Shown here one piece after another: positions 12,301-24,121 of a DNA stretch of 64,000 nucleotides. The notes under the pieces are model-generated. The model was given only the letters and a program-made list of their open reading frames with translations, searched no databases and was not told the origin of the DNA. The translations under genes were made by a program, and so were the position numbers. Positions within the stretch are counted from its first letter, which is position 1, and every line of letters starts with the position of its first letter. The DNA comes from Andrena cerasifolii (Eukaryota > Arthropoda > Insecta > Hymenoptera > Andrenidae): positions 18,352,001 through 18,416,000 of the forward strand of contig NC_135121.1 in NCBI RefSeq assembly GCF_050908995.1. Reading direction: 5' to 3'.

Positions 12301-15300
12301 TCCTACTATTCTACATTAATTCTATATCTCATAAAACCGTAGTACATCCAATTTTCCATAAACTATTTAATATCTAACACTATTAACAGTTACATTAAAA
12401 ATATCTAACGCGATTAAAAGTTTCAGCAAAAAGTCACATTCAGATTCGAAAATGTCCTATCTTCGCAGCTTCTGCAAACCTTGCCCCACTAATCCCGATT
12501 ATGGCAAAATTCCAATCTCTGCCTCGCATCTGTGTACAGCAACCTGTATCCCGAACCACATCGAAATTCATTCTGTTTGATTGGATAGGATCGGTACCTA
12601 GCTACCGAGCCACCCTTTGGGCCCCAATATCAGCGAAAACTCTTCCTTTTCGCCCCACGTGGGCGCATCTACATACTCGCTCGTTAATCCGTCTAAGCGA
12701 TCGTGGAAGCTTATCTCTCCCGATAGCGTTAATTCGAAGCACGGTCGCGGTTTCGCGCAAACCGTATCGATATCCGCGAAGGACGGCCATTAGGCGCGTG
12801 TAATTGCCGCAGAAATCCGAGTAAAGCTCGTCGTTCGCCGCTCGCATGTGGAATACCTAATGCCGTATGTTAATACGGTCGCATGCGCCAGCGCCGTTTC
12901 GATCCTGCCGGGAGATAGACCAGCGATTTTTTAACGATTAATCGCTGCACAGGCATCCCGCTGTGGTCGTATCACCGCGAATGCTTGTTACGCCGGCCCG
13001 CCTCCTTATTCGCGCAATTTTCAATAAATATCGCCGGCCCCGTAGCCGCCGCTGGGAGTTTCCTTTCGTACGCGGAGCAACGCCGACTGCGTCGATTCCA
13101 ATCGATCGGCGCGGTGTCCGAGTCCACTGACGATCGTATAATGGGCAACTGATGGTAATGCCAGGTGGAATTTGTCGTAGGTGGCTGTTGTAACAAGCCT
13201 GCTCGCGACACATTTTCTGAAGTCATAGGATCAGTGACAGATTTAAGGAAAATGGCCCAGACGGCGAACGTTCCGAGGGGCCCATTTTTTCAGGTAAATG
13301 AAGAGGTGGGTTGTTAAAAACGGGCTAAGTGTAGTAGTAGGTATAGAAAAAAATATAGTGTTTGGATATAATCATAATAGTTTTTTTTGGAAATGGGACC
13401 CTGGGAGGGCCTACTGACCTGGGGCCCAGCCTCATCGGTTTTACGTTTCCCAATTTTAAACTGGGCTGACATGGAAGATGGGCAATGGTTCGTCGAAGAT
13501 CTGAGGACTCTTGTGTTTTGGTCGACGGAATTGTTTTTGGGAAGGAAACGTGGAGTGTGTTTGCATAATTATTATACATCATTTTATTCATTACTCGCTG
13601 AAGATTCACTATTCGCGTAGGAAATGTTTTCAGTTGTTTATTAAATTAATTCTTCTTTTTTTTTTCGTTCGATACGTACGTGCGCTATTTTATACGCTGT
13701 TCACTTCCCGATGAAATTCTTCGAAGTTCTTCAGAGTATCTCCTGAATTTTCAAACTGAAATTCCTGTCAAGATCGCTATCGTTGATTCATAATACGAGG
13801 ATTATAGCGTTGGTTATAGATATGCGCCTATAGTTTGCGTGCTAATCGCGAGGCATAGTGTAACGAGAAAGTTTTTCTTCCTCTCTTGTTAATTCTAAAC
13901 GATCTTTTTCATTCACGGTGCATTTTTCAAGCTCAAATCCAACTAGTGTCCAATCAAGTGCATCGCCTTTTCATTTAACATATCACTATGTACACATCGC
14001 TATCGCGTTTTTAGTAATTAAAATGTGTTTTTCTCTTTTTTTGTAAAGTGAACAAAGGGAAGGGAAACTTTCGTTATGTAGGTATAATAATTAGATAATT
14101 TATGTGACGTTATAGAATGCTGAAATAATGGAGAATGAGATGTCAAACATTGCGTGACAAATCACATTTCCTCTTTTCAGAATAAATTACCTTACAACGA
14201 TAAAATATACGTGCACGTTTATGTTTGATAGTGAATGTCCCATTATTTATTTTACATTTAATACTGCTTTTCAAAATTCCCAAACAATAGTTCCTCATTA
14301 GAGAACACTATATTACTTTTATGCCCTGTAATGAAAAATATCGTGTGCGATCAATCAAATATTAATAATAAAAACAATTATTATTTTCAAGAGCACAATA
14401 CTCTTACTTGGTGTTTCTCTTGTATTGTGAGCAGAGTATCTTGAATTTGCAAGTGTGTGGTGAAGATTTCTTTTGGGTGTACTTGACATCGTCTGGTAAC
14501 AGTACGTTCCTTAATTACTAATACACAGTGATTTATGGCATGTGGAACGTTACACAGTAATAGTCGATGCTTCACGGACACCATAAGAGTTGCTTCAACG
14601 ATTGTCTGGTATTCAATTAGTTACATCGAGCAGGTAATTAGCTCATAACTCATCGGACTTACTTACACATTAAGCGCCGCTTAATCATCGAAACTAAAAG
14701 TTTCAACCGTCGCTAATAGAAATGAATAATCATCGCTAACGTCCTACTTCTTTCCTCAAATTTCCTCGCGACTCAGGAGAAAGGAAACATTTCAAACGCC
14801 TCTTAGACTTCCTAGCATGTTACCGATTTTGTCTTTCATCGTCAGAAGACAATACACCAGTCCCTACCAAAACAGCAACACAAAAATTTGTCGGTCTATG
14901 AAATGTTCCTTGAACCGTTCTGGCAGCTTCTCGTTTTCCCGCATTAGCATAATGACGCGTCCGAGATCGCGCGATCCGAATCTATGAAGACATCCATCCA
15001 GCTCCAGTCCGCGGCGCACTCGCGCGGGATGCAGCGCGTGCAGCGAGAAACAACCATCGGATCGGTCAATAACGAGCGAACGTGGTGCTCCGTTTCGCGT
15101 TGCTTCCCGGGGCTGCCTTTTTATAGGCGAGCAAATTAGTCGGCGGCCATGGTTGCCGGATTGCTCGCTTTCGTGGCTTTTTAATTGAAGACGAAACGAA
15201 ATGATCGCGTCGCGCGGCGCACTTAATTGGAAACTTCTATGCAGCGCGCGTGGAAGCACAGTCTCTCTGTGTCCTGAACCATGAATCCGCGGAACGCACG

Positions 15301-15377
15301 TTTTCTACCGCGGATGTGCCTGCTTCTCCACGAATTCGCACGCATTTCGAAAAGAATCTGCGCTACGATTTGTTCGC
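12301..15377. other. Intergenic; nothing recognised
   Basis: GC-richer at about 12500-13240 and 14940-15360, AT-rich between. No supported gene. Confidence 0.5.
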
Positions 15378-16105
15378 TTAAGGGGGTATACCCGTTTGAA
15401 CCCTCGGAAAATGTATACATTTTGTGGATTTTTTTACAAGTCAACGGTTTGATGCAGATTTCCCGCTTTTTAACTATGTTTACATAGTATTAGGAACTAC
15501 TTATAAAAAAAGTTTCAGTTAAAAAACTATTGTTTTTCGGAAGTTACGGATACATGTTCGAAAGTCTCTCGATTTTAGACGGCTAAACGGTGGCCCTAAA
15601 AACTCGCGCTACGTTCAACCAATTTACTTCAAATTTTGCATGCAGAATCATAATAAGATTCCACATCGTCCAACGAAGGCGATTTTGAAAATTTTTAAAA
15701 ATAAAGAAATGGTGAGAGATCAAAGGTAAAGTTGCATTTTTCTAAGAGAAAAATCCACCTTTTTCCTTTATAAATAATAAACGGGGAATCGAAATAAAAA
15801 AAGCCTTCGTTGGACGATGTGGAATCTTATTATGATTCTGCATGCAAAATTTGAAGTAAATTGGTTGAACGTAGCGCGAGTTTTTAGGGCCACCGTTTAG
15901 CCGTCTAAAATCGAGAGACTTTCGGACATGTATCCGTAACTTCCGAAAAACAATAATTTTTTAACTGAAACTTTTTTTATAAGTAGTTCATAATACTATG
16001 TAAACATAGTTAAAAAACGGGAAATCTGCATCAAACCGTTGACTTGTAAAAAAATCCACAAAATGTATACATTTTCCGAGGGTTCAAACGGGTATACCCC
16101 CTTAA
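15378..16105. mobile_element. TTAA-bounded foldback MITE with 303-bp near-identical arms
   Basis: TTAA at 15378-15381 and 16102-16105 bracket arms 15378-15680 and 15803-16105, with about 122 bp of loop. The ends read GGGGGTATACCCGTTTGAAC. The arms differ at only a handful of positions by eye, implying a recent insertion or arm homogenisation. A TTAA target with a G-rich terminus indicates piggyBac-type mobilisation (established for that superfamily; the assignment here is inference). No transposase frame. Confidence 0.85.
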
Positions 16106-17989
16106 TTGCAATAATATAGTGCAGTGTCTATTTACCGCTTAGGGCCATTTCACGCGAGAAGCATCTGTGTTTGAATGTGTTCCGGATATATTCATTGAAT
16201 AGAAACAGTGTTGATTCGAGGAATGTAGGTGTGAGTATATTTGGAATACTAGTCGCAAACCAAAAAACTGTCACGTTTGGAAAGGTCCTTAATCCCGATT
16301 ACGTGTTTGGAGTATTTGTGGTGGCTTTTGCATTGCGCAACAGTTGAAAACAGTATTCTAAGAAGCGTACGGTAATTGAACAGTTCGAGGGTAGTAGTAG
16401 CAGTCAACGGTAACGCAAGTCGAAAGCAGTAGCAGCTAAAGAGTGGTAGCGGAACCGTGGAAATATCACATTTAATGGATTTTGCAACAAGTGAACGTAC
16501 CTACATACGATTATGTCAAACGCTTTCAAAGCATGGAATTATTTATAGAAATACTTCGATCAAGCTGCGTGAATTTTTTGCAACGCGGTGATACATACAT
16601 TAAGAGCGTGGAAAATTGAATACACACTTAGACTTCGGTTATTTTATTACGTAACTTGGTCAAGCGAAGTTACTTCGTTCTCTCGAGACACGCAAGTTTT
16701 CAATTTCTAAGAAGCGTGTGCATAAATTTCTTTCATCAACGGTTGAACGGAGTTAGACAACACAAATGGCTTCAAAGGAAGTCTACGAAAATCCCGAGTG
16801 GAAATTGCGGATTCTCGAAATTCACGCTTTCTACCAGCACCACGACCAACGAAGTTGCTACTGTTTACATTTTCAACATCGTTGCTGCTGGAACGTCCGA
16901 GTCGACCCAATTAGCGTTAGCGGAAACGCCCGCCGCCGTCGGCTACGTAACTTCGCTCGCACCTCGGAAGCGAAAATTCCGCCTGAATTTCCACGGTGCG
17001 GTGGCCGTTTGGTGTTGTTTGTTTGCCGCCAGCTGCAGCGAACTGTGCCGTCCGTGTCGGCGGCGTTACTTCCAGCGGCTCGGCTCGCAACGAAAGTGAA
17101 AGGGATCACGGCGACTTTCCCCGAAATTTAACAGCGCGCCTGCAGCAACGATCATCGCCGCCTCTTCCGAAGCTAATGTTCCACCGGCACGAACTTCATG
17201 AATTTGGAAGGAAGCGGCGTGTGACCGATTCCGAGCGTAATCGAGGCGCATCTCTGGCCCCGCGTTGTTAATCGTTCCCGTTGTTACAACCGCCTATCGG
17301 AATTTTCGTACCAGCGAACTTGTCAGAGTGGCGTCAAATTTCTGGCTGCAGTGGTTTGTGCGAAAACCGACTTTTAAGACTGGTTTTCGAATTCCACTAT
17401 TCCCAAAAATCTGGTTTTCGAATTTTTACAAAAAAATATATAATTAAAACAGTAGAGAAATATTTATACATATTTTACACTTTTTTAGTTTTTTAATATT
17501 TATGGAATTACAAAGATATAACAAAATAAAATATACTGCATATAAAACCAAATAAAAATAAAGCTAAAATAACTAAAATCAGTACAGAATATGAATTATA
17601 AATCTTTGTTTCATTTAGTATTTTTCTTCAGGAAATATGAACTCGCGAAGATTAGTTTTACAGTAAACTGTTACTATAATATGCTTGTGTCCCAGGCGAT
17701 TTCAAGTTAAAACGTTAACGCTTTTAATTAGATAATTAATTAATTTATATATATTAATTCTAGTAGCTATAACTCGTTTTTTAAATTTGATATCTTTTAG
17801 AAAATTAACTATGAAGAAAATTAAAAGTGATGCGGAATTTTCGTATGGAAGGGTTGGATTTGGGGCATTCGGATAGGATATGGCGAGTTGAAGGCGGATA
17901 TTGCAGCCATTACATTTTAGTGCTTGTCCTCCTCTTCTTATTTCACTTGTTCATTCTCAAATAAACTGCACCCTGAAGTAGGTAATTAG
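16106..17989. other. Intergenic; nothing recognised
   Basis: Several overlapping open frames at 16656-17270 in different phases look like GC-biased noise. 17400-17830 is strongly AT-rich. Confidence 0.45.
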
Positions 17990-18225
17990 AATTTATTTTA
18001 AAATCTAATTTTGTGGTCAAAGTTCACCTCACTTGGCGGTATCTTTATCCTCCTATTCTTCTTCTTCTCTTTCAACTATCCACTCGTTAGCTAAGAACCC
18101 ATTTAGTTCTCTAAAATATTCATCATTTATTCTGACTTCCAATTCGTCACTTTTCGCTTCGTCATACTTGCTTAATTATATCAATCGCACTCTGCCACTG
18201 TACGTTAAAGATTCATCATATTAAA
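17990..18225 (-). other. Weak broken coding trace, acidic
   Basis: On the minus strand a 40-codon frame (18175 to TAG 18053-18055) reads DELEVRINDEYFRELNGFL and ends in a run of Glu. A separate short protein-like piece in another frame lies just upstream (18201-18163). Downstream, IKIPPSEVNFDHKIRF appears in a third frame. This could be a decayed gene or chance in AT-rich DNA with TTC repeats. Confidence 0.2.
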
Positions 18226-18337
18226 GATTCTTCATATGACAGAACCTAAAAGGGTCTAGCTGGAAGAAAGAAAAGCGAGCTAAACTCAGGGGACCTGTTA
18301 TTGAATTTTATGCAAACTATCGGTGTCTCGATGTACC

Positions 18338-18427
18338 TACCCTAGTAGCATCACTGATTGGCCCACGGTATCCCCAAGTTCGGAATTAGTTGACCATCAA
18401 AATGCCAACAATAAATGCTACTAGGGT
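18338..18427. repeat. 90-bp inverted-repeat unit
   Basis: ACCCTAGTAGCAT at 18339 pairs with ATGCTACTAGGGT at the right end. It is too short to classify; possibly a microMITE. Confidence 0.35.
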
Positions 18428-20929
18428 TCTGCTCCCCCTTTGATATAATGATGGGTAGAATCGGAGAGGGTATTCGGATCACGAGATCGTCAGCGATCTC
18501 GCGATGCATTTGTATTTCAATATCGACTCTTATTTACATAAGTGCCTGCCCTGGACTAAAATTCGGGGGACACTTTCGTCTTAATTTTCACAAACTGAGT
18601 CGTTTCGAAGGCGCACCTGCTGGGCCGTTTGAGGTCCCTGACGATCAGAACTAATGCATTACTGATGGCCGACGTTTCGGGCCCTTCGGGGCCTTAAGAA
18701 ACGGGCGGCAGCGCGAGATTATGTAACTTTAATTGCGTTCTAACTACCGTGCAATGCTCGAAGAATACGACCCAGGCAGTTTTGGCGGTGCCTCATTAAG
18801 ACGTTCCCCGAGTTGATGCCCGGAACGTGGACGTGCCTTCGTGGACCATGATTACTCGAGATTCATGGACTGCGAACAGAGGTTTAACTCTGAAAAATCA
18901 TGATCGCTCGCTTCGTGCCGCGTTGAATAAAAAAGCGAAAAACTGGATGTCATTCAACACTTCGCAAAAGAACGATCTACATTACAGTTCCATCAGATTC
19001 GTGCGAGTTGTTCGAATGCTGTGTTTCACAGTTTCTTTAACGAACAAGTGCGCAATAATCTACAGTGGCATACGCGATATGAGAATCACGGAGATTTCAC
19101 TTTAATGCGTGTACATCGTATGTGCACACTCGCTTGAAAGATTTTTTCCTCCCCCTCTCACGGAGCGGATGAAAGTAAAGTTTGCATCGAATCGCGATGA
19201 TCTCGCTCAATTTCACGGCGAATATGTCACTTCTCGGGTTCTTCTTGCAGCCTGGTGGATACTGCGTTTGTGTTACGGCAAACGGTGCGATTGACTGCGA
19301 GGGCGAAACTTTAGTAGCTCGCAGTGGCAATCTTATCTCTTAAAAGGGATAAATCATTCAACGTTGATTGGAATACGTACCGCAGCATCTCGAAATTAAA
19401 ACGAGCAATGCTGCTTGCAACGCATCCCCAACTTTCACTAACAATAACACGTTTTCATAACTGCGCGAATGCATTCAGGAAAATTCGGTTCGTTCTAGCG
19501 TTAAATGTCTGTGGAACCTTAATTCGATTGCGCCACCTATCCTCAAGTATCGTCGCCTGTGAACAACGATTCCGTTAGGACCTGCTCCGCGATATTCCCG
19601 CCTCTGCCGATGAAAAAAGATCGTCGAAGTGACCGCGCGGTTCCAGGGCCGGGCCGCTCCCAAGATCGGCGGCCCGTTATTTGTTGAGGACACAATTATC
19701 GGATCCGCCGGCACATGTAATTTGAGCGGTATTATGCGTACGTCGACAACGTGTCGCGATTATGTACCCAGGCTACGTTGTACCTGGCTGCTGGCTGGGT
19801 CCAGTAGGCCGTTGGAACGTATCTGCGTCAGTGCTGGACGTGCACGTCCAACGATTCTGCACCGCTACACCGAGCCTGATCGCCGCGTCCGATCCGATAG
19901 CCAATTACGAAGAACATGACGTCCAACGATGTCCCGTATACCTGGACACGGGAGGGGTCACTTGGTTAACTAGATGACAGCGGAAACTGGAGCTACCAGT
20001 GACGAAAGTTAGCGGAAGTATCACTCAAACTCTTCAACACTTGCTCTCACACCCTGTATTTCTATGCAAGCTGATGGTATTTACAATATGAAGAAACGGA
20101 GAACTGTAAGATCAATATTTGAAGAGGAACTCGAAGGGGAACTGGAGAAACAGAGGATGGTGATCTAGCGCTGGGATCACCTCGATTCGAATGCGAATCA
20201 CGCAAAATGTATACTGTTATAGCAATTAAGTAGCCGGTAAACATAGCACGCGCGGTTAATGATGGATGTTCGGCCGGTTCATTGAAATAGCAGTGATTCG
20301 ACGGATTTTTCGCAAATTAACAGTGTCTAGGTCGGAGATGCTCGGCTGATGTGCGTTTCTAAGCATCGAGATGAGATAACGATCGGAAATTGCCGCGATT
20401 CCTCACGACCATTAGGTGCCTTCCTTCGATAGAACTGGCCAGCCCTGTAATTTTCGTCTCTAATACGCGAACGGATTGTGCCTAGGTTCCATCGGGCAAA
20501 AGCAAGTTTGTTTACCGTGGGCGATTAGGATACCGCGTGAGCGGGAATTAAAAATCTATTCACGAACACGAAGCAGTACTCGGTAAATAGTTGGAGAATA
20601 ATTGACTGGCTCCAATATCGTCGTCTTCTACGTCGATTTACATATTTACAGTAGGCAAATTGTAAAAGTAGGTTTAATGCAATTTTAATGCGCTTACTCG
20701 ACCCGTCAGAGCACCTATGCTCTTCAGCCCTTCGTTATACTCATCGTGTTTCAGTGTTACGGATCCAATTTGCAGAATTTGTGCGTTGGCGAATATATTG
20801 AGGGGATAGATATTTTTCCACGGAACGTCAATGTCTTCAGGTCCGAACTGCTTAGAGTTCTTGATGGGAAGATATGACGATTATGTGAAAGGTTACTCGT
20901 TCAGTCGCGAATATATTTTCTAGTTTTTG
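18428..20929. other. Intergenic; nothing recognised
   Basis: Includes a short hairpin GGGCCCTTCGGGGCC near 18679 and the palindrome GGACGTGCACGTCC near 19837. No gene. Confidence 0.45.
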
Positions 20930-21085
20930 CTTTATTGTGGTATTCTGCTTGTAATTTTAATTTTTGATCTCGGGGGTTTGATGGGTTATTTCTCGTGTGC
21001 GGTAATGTTTGTTTTGTTAGTTTTTCACTTTGTAAATAATGGGGTCTTCCCGTAAATGGTAATAAATAAATAAATTAATAACGAC
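20930..21085 (+). mobile_element. Probable 3' tail of a truncated non-LTR retrotransposon
   Basis: A T/G-rich segment ends in TCTTCCCGTAAATGG followed by TAATAAATAAATAAA. Insect LINE 3' UTRs commonly end in such a short A-rich tandem tail. No reverse-transcriptase frame is present, so if correct this is a 5'-truncated copy. Clade not assigned. Confidence 0.35.
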
Positions 21086-21848
21086 AAAAATAATAGGGAG
21101 ATTCTAATTCGGGGAATTATATACTTGGACGATTTAGAAAATACTTATATTCATATTCATGAATATACTAGCTCACAATTCCCCAGGTCCGTGGTTTTTG
21201 GGGCTGGAGCAGTTCCAATATATTGTTCTTTATTTTAATAAAATTTCTATTTTGTTAAAGAATGCACCAGGCGTCTGCCATTCGATTCTGCGCGAATTCA
21301 AAGAGCTGATCGGCGTCGGTGCACAGTTGCATCCTTTTCCTTTAATATTGTTTTACAATTCTTTTGATATTAAAAACATGCAGACGTAAAAAATTGTATT
21401 TTCGTTGGGGGCCCTGTAAGAATCTTTCCGCCAGAATAGGCGTTGGCTCTCGACGTCTCTGATCACAAGCGCAAATTGGATCCAAAGATTCCAGTTATCT
21501 GCCAGTATTTACTGACCTATTTCAGCAGAACATTTGACTCGCATTATTCACCGTGATTGAACGTTAACGAACCCGTCTCGGATGGCTTGATTCCATCCGT
21601 TTCCGTTCTCCGCGTGACCCGACAAAATCCTAAGGGAGTAATTTTGTAATTATCCCGCAAGCCCCTGCTGCTCGCGACGGTAGCAACCAACGCCATCGAG
21701 CAGTTTGTCTGGACCAGCGTCGTTAGGGGCACTCGCAAAGATGAGATACGTCTTCCATCTTAATTCTTAAGCTAAATAGATTTTCGAGACCAAATGGTGC
21801 CGTACTACAAAACTGAAGACAAACTCGAAGCCTTCTTCTGAAATTACT

Positions 21849-22102
21849 TAAGGTGAATGTCTCCATTTCTGCTCATTTCGTATTTTTCTTATTATTATTT
21901 AATAATTCTTATGTTATTTAATTACAAATTACTAATAGTTAAACATCTTGAAATATCTTTCTTAAATAGTTTTTTGAATTGGCTGATGTATTATTAAAGA
22001 ATTAATCAATTACTCTGCAAATTCTGATCACAAACAAATTTTTTACACCTTCTTTGTGACGAGTTACCTCTTAAATGAGCAGAAATTAGGACATTCACCT
22101 TA
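21849..22102. mobile_element. MITE copy 1 of a two-copy family (ends AGGTGAATGTC)
   Basis: TA + AGGTGAATGTC at the left and GACATTCACCT + TA at the right. Subterminal TTTCTGCTCATTT is also inverted. Its interior matches, in reverse orientation, most of the element at 43181-43554. Confidence 0.7.
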
Positions 22103-22715
22103 TCTACTGTTTTTAAAATTAGCAAACTCAACTGTCCGGTTAGAACCTGATTCATCTATTCCCTAATTTTCGTCTGGTCAGACTGCTCCGCCTCTCACCT
22201 TCGTGTAATTGAAATTCCCCAAAATTTCAAGCACCCAAGTTCTCCACTCCCCCCGAATCAATGGACTTGGAGTCATGCGTCGTGGACCGCGCGAAGTGAG
22301 TCGTCCCCTTTCGAACAAGACAAACAGCGCGCACAGCGACGATGCCTCGGAGCCACCACGTCGCCCCGTTCTAAAGCAATTTCTTAATTAGACCGCGCGC
22401 GCGCAGCCGTGGTTTATACGCACGAAATTAAAGGGCCCTGCCCATCGAGATTGAACTTCCCAATGCGCGTCGAAGCCGGTCTTAAATCAAGCCGCTGGCT
22501 AATTGCCGTCGATATTTCATACGCCGGAGTCGCGCGGATCCGCCGGCGGAGTATACAGCACGCGCCCGAGCCTTGCGGGCAAAAAGGCGAGAGAAAACGT
22601 TTGAAACGAAAAAGCCACCGCGCCCGGCCACGGGGGAAAAACGAAGACGTGGTTGGGTCCGAGGCGGTCCCGAGGTGGCGAGAACGCAGCTGATCGCACT
22701 GATCACGTACCCTTG

Positions 22716-22726
22716 CCCCCCCCCCC
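22716..22726 (+). repeat. C homopolymer (11)
   Basis: Poly-C run inside a GC-rich island. Confidence 0.9.
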
Positions 22727-23766
22727 GTTTTCGACCGTTTTTCTTCCCTTTTTATGGCGTCGCGCTCTCGAAATTTATCCTGCCCACCTCCTTCCTCGCC
22801 GACGCCAGCCGGGCGGGTTAATAAAAAACTCTGGTCGCGTAACACTGCGCACAAGTCGAGGTGCGCGTAATCAATTAGCACATCGGCACCTTGCGTCTCG
22901 ATCGATCGATTCCAGGGAGGTGTGTTGATTAATCAGCGTCGCCGTTTTTCTTCGATCACTTCGGTCGTTTCTTCTTCTTGGATTTCGCGGGGTGCTCCGC
23001 GGCAGGTTGAGCCTCCTCGCTTGCCTGGGAGTTGCTAGATGCTTCTGTTTCTGGTGGGCACTAGTAGTAGATAGGGTATAATGAAACGTGGATTAGGGAA
23101 CATCGCTGGCACACCTTCCACCACGCTGATGAAACCGATTAAATTCTCAGACGAGTTTTTGTCCGGATTTTATAAATAATTCCACTCCTCTGATATAATC
23201 AAGGGTTATCACGGGACTTCGTTTACGTCCAGCTCGTTTGAAGTAGTTTCTACCTGATCAAATAATGATCAGTCTTCCTTACTTTCCTAGTGACATTAAT
23301 AGGGACAGGAGCTGATTATTAGGTGTCTACGATCACACGTGAATAAATGTAGATGATTGGCTGCTGGTGCTGTGAATGAATTTTGGTAAACATTACCAGT
23401 GGGTTTCTTTAAAAAATCACTGTGGAATAAGGGTGTTAAGTTGACACTAATTGCAATGATATTAATACTTGGGTCCCCCGAGATTGGATAGAGATAATTC
23501 CCATTATGATTAATAAGATCGTAGATCGGTATCAGAGGGTAAGATATTATAATGAAGGCAATACATTAACTACAGGTGATCCCCGTCGCGAAGGTGTTAA
23601 TATTCATACACTGATTAATTCCGTGCATCACGGAAATTTATTTCACCCCCTTGTTCCTTCACTGTGATATCAATTTCACTTCCGAAGTAGGTATTGTAAA
23701 TTCGGACTGTTCTGGAATCATTTCAATAGCACGTCACATATGCATTTTAAGTGCAGTGGAATAAAT

Positions 23767-24121
23767 TAAGGGGTGAAACCACTGTGAAAATTTTATTTTT
23801 CCGATTTTTCTTTTTGTACATTTTCATAATATTTGGGGTCTCAAAAATATACCTGCACAATTTCAAAGTGGATCTTGAAAAATTCTGGGAGCTCCGGAAG
23901 GTTCTGTATAGGTATTGTAATACACTTTAAGAAAACGTGCGAATTTTTCTGCTGTGGCCATACTACCCAAAAATTTTCCAATCTAGAAGCATAAAAATAT
24001 TAGTTAAATATATGTATTTTCAGTTGGTGATAAAGATTTTTCTGAAAAAGTTACATTTCGTTATAATAGAACGCCTTGAAAACAGCCTTTATTTTCGACC
24101 GTCACAGTGGCTTGCCCCTGA
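23767..24121. mobile_element. Degenerate TTAA-type MITE
   Basis: The left end TTAAGGGGTGAAACCACTGTGA resembles the inverted right end AGGGGCAAGCCACTGTGA. The right target reads TGAA (from TTCA inverted), so one TTAA appears mutated. Related sequence CCGTCACAGTG with CCCCCTTAA occurs near 49750-49766. Confidence 0.4.

Noticed and set aside
16656..17270. Cluster of overlapping frames on both strands
   Set aside because: Mutually overlapping in different phases; GC-biased noise.
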